Positions 38,432-40,112 of a stretch of DNA of 40,112 nt are shown here, piece after piece. The stretch is from positions 1 to 40,112 of the forward strand of contig CANCZH010000005.1 in NCBI GenBank assembly GCA_947382445.1. Reading direction: 5' to 3'. This stretch comes from an uncultured Clostridium sp. (GTDB lineage Bacteria; Bacillota_A; Clostridia; TANB77; CAG-508). Numbering within the stretch: the stretch's first letter is position 1; each line of letters opens with the position of its first letter. The translations under genes were made by a program, and so were the position numbers. The notes beneath the pieces were generated by a model. The model was not told the DNA's origin. It made no database searches and saw only the letters and a list, made by a program, of their open reading frames with translations.

Positions 38432-38579
38432 ATTTCTCACCCCCCAATTGGCGTAATTTTATCATAACTTTATCATTATTTCAATGTTATATTGTAATAT
38501 TTGGAATAAAACTTTTTTAAAGTCAAATTATAGAAATCACACTTTCTAAAATTAAACATATATTATGATAGGTGATTAT

Positions 38580-39707
38580 ATGGAAACTCTAAAATTAGGT
38601 TCTACTGGAACCATAGTACAATATTTACAAAGCACACTAAAAACTTTAGGATTTTATAAAGGTACTATTGATGGAATATTTGGAAATCAAACAAAGTCAG
38701 GAGTAATAATATTTCAAAGAGAATTTGGAATAGTACAAGATGGCATTGTTGGTCCAAATACATGGAATAAATTATCTTCATTTTTTTATATTGTTCCAAC
38801 AGATATATCGTATGGATATAATATATTATCAATAAACCTTGATGGATTTAGAAGAAAATTTCCATTTTTAGAAGAAACAAATATAGGTTATTCTGCACTT
38901 GGAAAAGAGTTAAAAGCAATACGTTTTGGAAAAGGAACAAAGCAAGTATTTTACAGTAGCTCAATTCACGCAAATGAATGGATAACTTCTGTGGTATTAA
39001 TGAAATTTTTAGAAAACTTATCAACTGCATATTTAAATAATTCAGAAATATGGGGATATCCTGCAAATGAATTATTTAATAAATTTTCTTTATATATTGT
39101 TCCAATGGTAAATCCAGATGGTGTTGACTTAGTAGTTGGAAATACAGAAAAATATCAACCAAATATATATGAACATGCTAAAAATTTATCCAATAACTAT
39201 CCATCCATTCCATTTCCAAGTGGCTGGAAAGCAAATATTAATGGTATTGACTTAAACTTACAATTTCCTGCTGAATGGGAAACAGCAAGAATGAATAAAT
39301 TTGCACAAGGCTATACAAAACCAGGTCCACGAGATTTCGTTGGTTCTGGTCCATTAGTTACCCCAGAAAGCTTAGCACTATATAATTTTACATTAAGCAA
39401 AAACTTTTCTCTAATACTAGCATACCATTCACAAGGAGAAACTATTTATTGGAAATTCCTAGATTTCCTACCACCAAATTCATATGAAATTGGTAGACAA
39501 TTCAGTAATGTAAGTGGATACCTATTAGAAACAACTCCTTACTCTTCTGGGTTTGCAGGTTACAAAGATTGGTTTATACAAAATTATAATCTTCCTGGAT
39601 ACACAATAGAAGTTGGGCAAGGCGAAAATCCTCTACCTATCTCTCAATTTCAAGATATATATAATAAAAATATTGGAATATTAATATTAGGAATGTTACT
39701 CTCATAA
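38580..39707 (+). CDS. M14 family gamma-D-glutamyl-L-diamino acid endopeptidase with peptidoglycan-binding domain (375 aa)
   Basis: It is predicted to cut wall peptides between gamma-D-Glu and the diamino acid. An N-terminal PG_binding_1 domain (LGSTGTIVQYLQSTLKTLGF...DGIVGPNTW, about 4-62) is followed by a zinc carboxypeptidase domain: the HxxE pair in SIHANEW (about 130-133), the third ligand in AYHSQGE (about 283), and the catalytic Glu in TIEVGQG (about 343). There is no signal peptide. Relatives act on forespore or recycled peptidoglycan, such as endopeptidase I of Lysinibacillus sphaericus. The ATG at 38580 is chosen because AGGTGA lies just before it; an ATG five codons upstream has no site. 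The gene is probably monocistronic. Confidence 0.9.
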   Translation: METLKLGSTGTIVQYLQSTLKTLGFYKGTIDGIFGNQTKSGVIIFQREFGIVQDGIVGPNTWNKLSSFFYIVPTDISYGYNILSINLDGFRRKFPFLEETNIGYSALGKELKAIRFGKGTKQVFYSSSIHANEWITSVVLMKFLENLSTAYLNNSEIWGYPANELFNKFSLYIVPMVNPDGVDLVVGNTEKYQPNIYEHAKNLSNNYPSIPFPSGWKANINGIDLNLQFPAEWETARMNKFAQGYTKPGPRDFVGSGPLVTPESLALYNFTLSKNFSLILAYHSQGETIYWKFLDFLPPNSYEIGRQFSNVSGYLLETTPYSSGFAGYKDWFIQNYNLPGYTIEVGQGENPLPISQFQDIYNKNIGILILGMLLS

Positions 39708-39755
39708 CGTTGATTATATTACAATAACATTGTGCATAGTTTATTATATTAAAGT

Positions 39756-40112
39756 TTAAGATGATGGATAGATTTTATTAACTATTTCAAATCCATCATC
39801 TGAATAATATTCATATTTTCCATTAATATATTTTAGTACCATTCCTGCTCTAATGCTATTTGATAAATTTTCTGAAATATTAACTTCCTCAAATTCAATT
39901 TTAGGTGAATCTATTAAATCCCACAAAAATAAATTATTATTTAATTTCTCTGTTACAAGATATAAATGTCCCTCTTTTCTATGTTTATCTAAATTTATAT
40001 TTTGTCTATCTATTATTTCTTTTGTCATATTGATTATTTCTTTTTTTAATTCTTTTGTAGCAACATTGTCACATATATAACTACCATTTTCTATTGTAAA
40101 AACGTCATTTAT
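39756..40112 (-). CDS. Partial protein of unknown function running off the right edge
   Basis: The frame is open from the window edge to TAA at 39756. An internal ATG at 40028 would give 90 aa, but the frame continues upstream (...DVFTIENGSYICDNVATKEL...), so the real start probably lies outside. Recognisable pieces are HRKEGHLYLVTEKL, FLWDLIDSPKIEF and LKYINGKYEYYSDDGFEIV. It has some similarity in layout to DUF3006-type proteins (FTIENGSYICD), which is uncertain. There is no membrane segment in the visible part. Confidence 0.55.
   Translation of the reverse strand: MNDVFTIENGSYICDNVATKELKKEIINMTKEIIDRQNINLDKHRKEGHLYLVTEKLNNNLFLWDLIDSPKIEFEEVNISENLSNSIRAGMVLKYINGKYEYYSDDGFEIVNKIYPSS

Overview
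The window looks like a chromosome segment of a very AT-rich, Gram-positive, probably spore-forming member of the Clostridia. The evidence is the strong AGGAGG-type ribosome sites, the radC-mreB-mreC-mreD-PBP2-minC shape cluster, two CotF-like spore-coat genes, a gamma-glutamyl-diamino-acid endopeptidase, and giant membrane-anchored surface proteins with SdrD-B/Cna-B-like and DUF11-like modules. I cannot fix the genus from sequence alone.

Layout. (1) 1-1521, minus strand: the 5' part of a membrane-anchored surface protein rich in CxxC pairs. Its reading frame is closed in this copy at an (AC)18 dinucleotide run, so it is a probable phase-variable locus. (2) 1952-3320: an Rpn-type nuclease/transposase gene, the decayed remnant of a second copy, flanking short repeats and strong hairpins. 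(3) 3326-28048, minus strand: two tandem copies of a two-gene cassette. Each cassette is a protein of about 1,640-1,760 aa followed, by overlapping stop and start codons, by one of about 2,280-2,430 aa. (4) 28314-29405, plus strand: three small genes and a long, GC-rich, rod-like inverted-repeat RNA candidate. (5) 29402-35577, minus strand: minC, mrdA (PBP2), mreD, mreC, mreB, radC and a DUF4321 gene, with a good sigma-A promoter in front. (6) 35760-40112: a small unknown gene, an M23 endopeptidase, two CotF-like genes, a RelE/Phd-type toxin-antitoxin pair, an M14 peptidase and a partial gene.

The most striking observation concerns the codon CGG. Five genes (a giant surface protein, a small 121-aa protein, mrdA, mreB and the M23 peptidase) are each split by a +1 frameshift. 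In all five the break lies exactly on an in-frame CGG codon, and skipping its C, or reading CGGN as one glycine, rejoins the two halves into a normal family member. I searched by eye for CGG in every gene of the window. About thirty out-of-frame CGG triplets occur, but I found no other in-frame CGG, so CGG is never seen here as an ordinary arginine codon. The simplest biological reading is that CGG has no normal decoder in this organism and acts as a +1 frameshift (or quadruplet glycine) signal, and that mreB, PBP2 and the M23 peptidase depend on it. A systematic base-insertion error in the sequence is the main alternative and can be tested with raw reads, tRNA genes and peptides.

Functionally the window is dominated by the cell envelope. 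The MreBCD-PBP2 elongation machinery, the septum-site inhibitor MinC, the M23 and M14 wall peptidases, the spore coat and very large surface proteins are packed together with little spacing.
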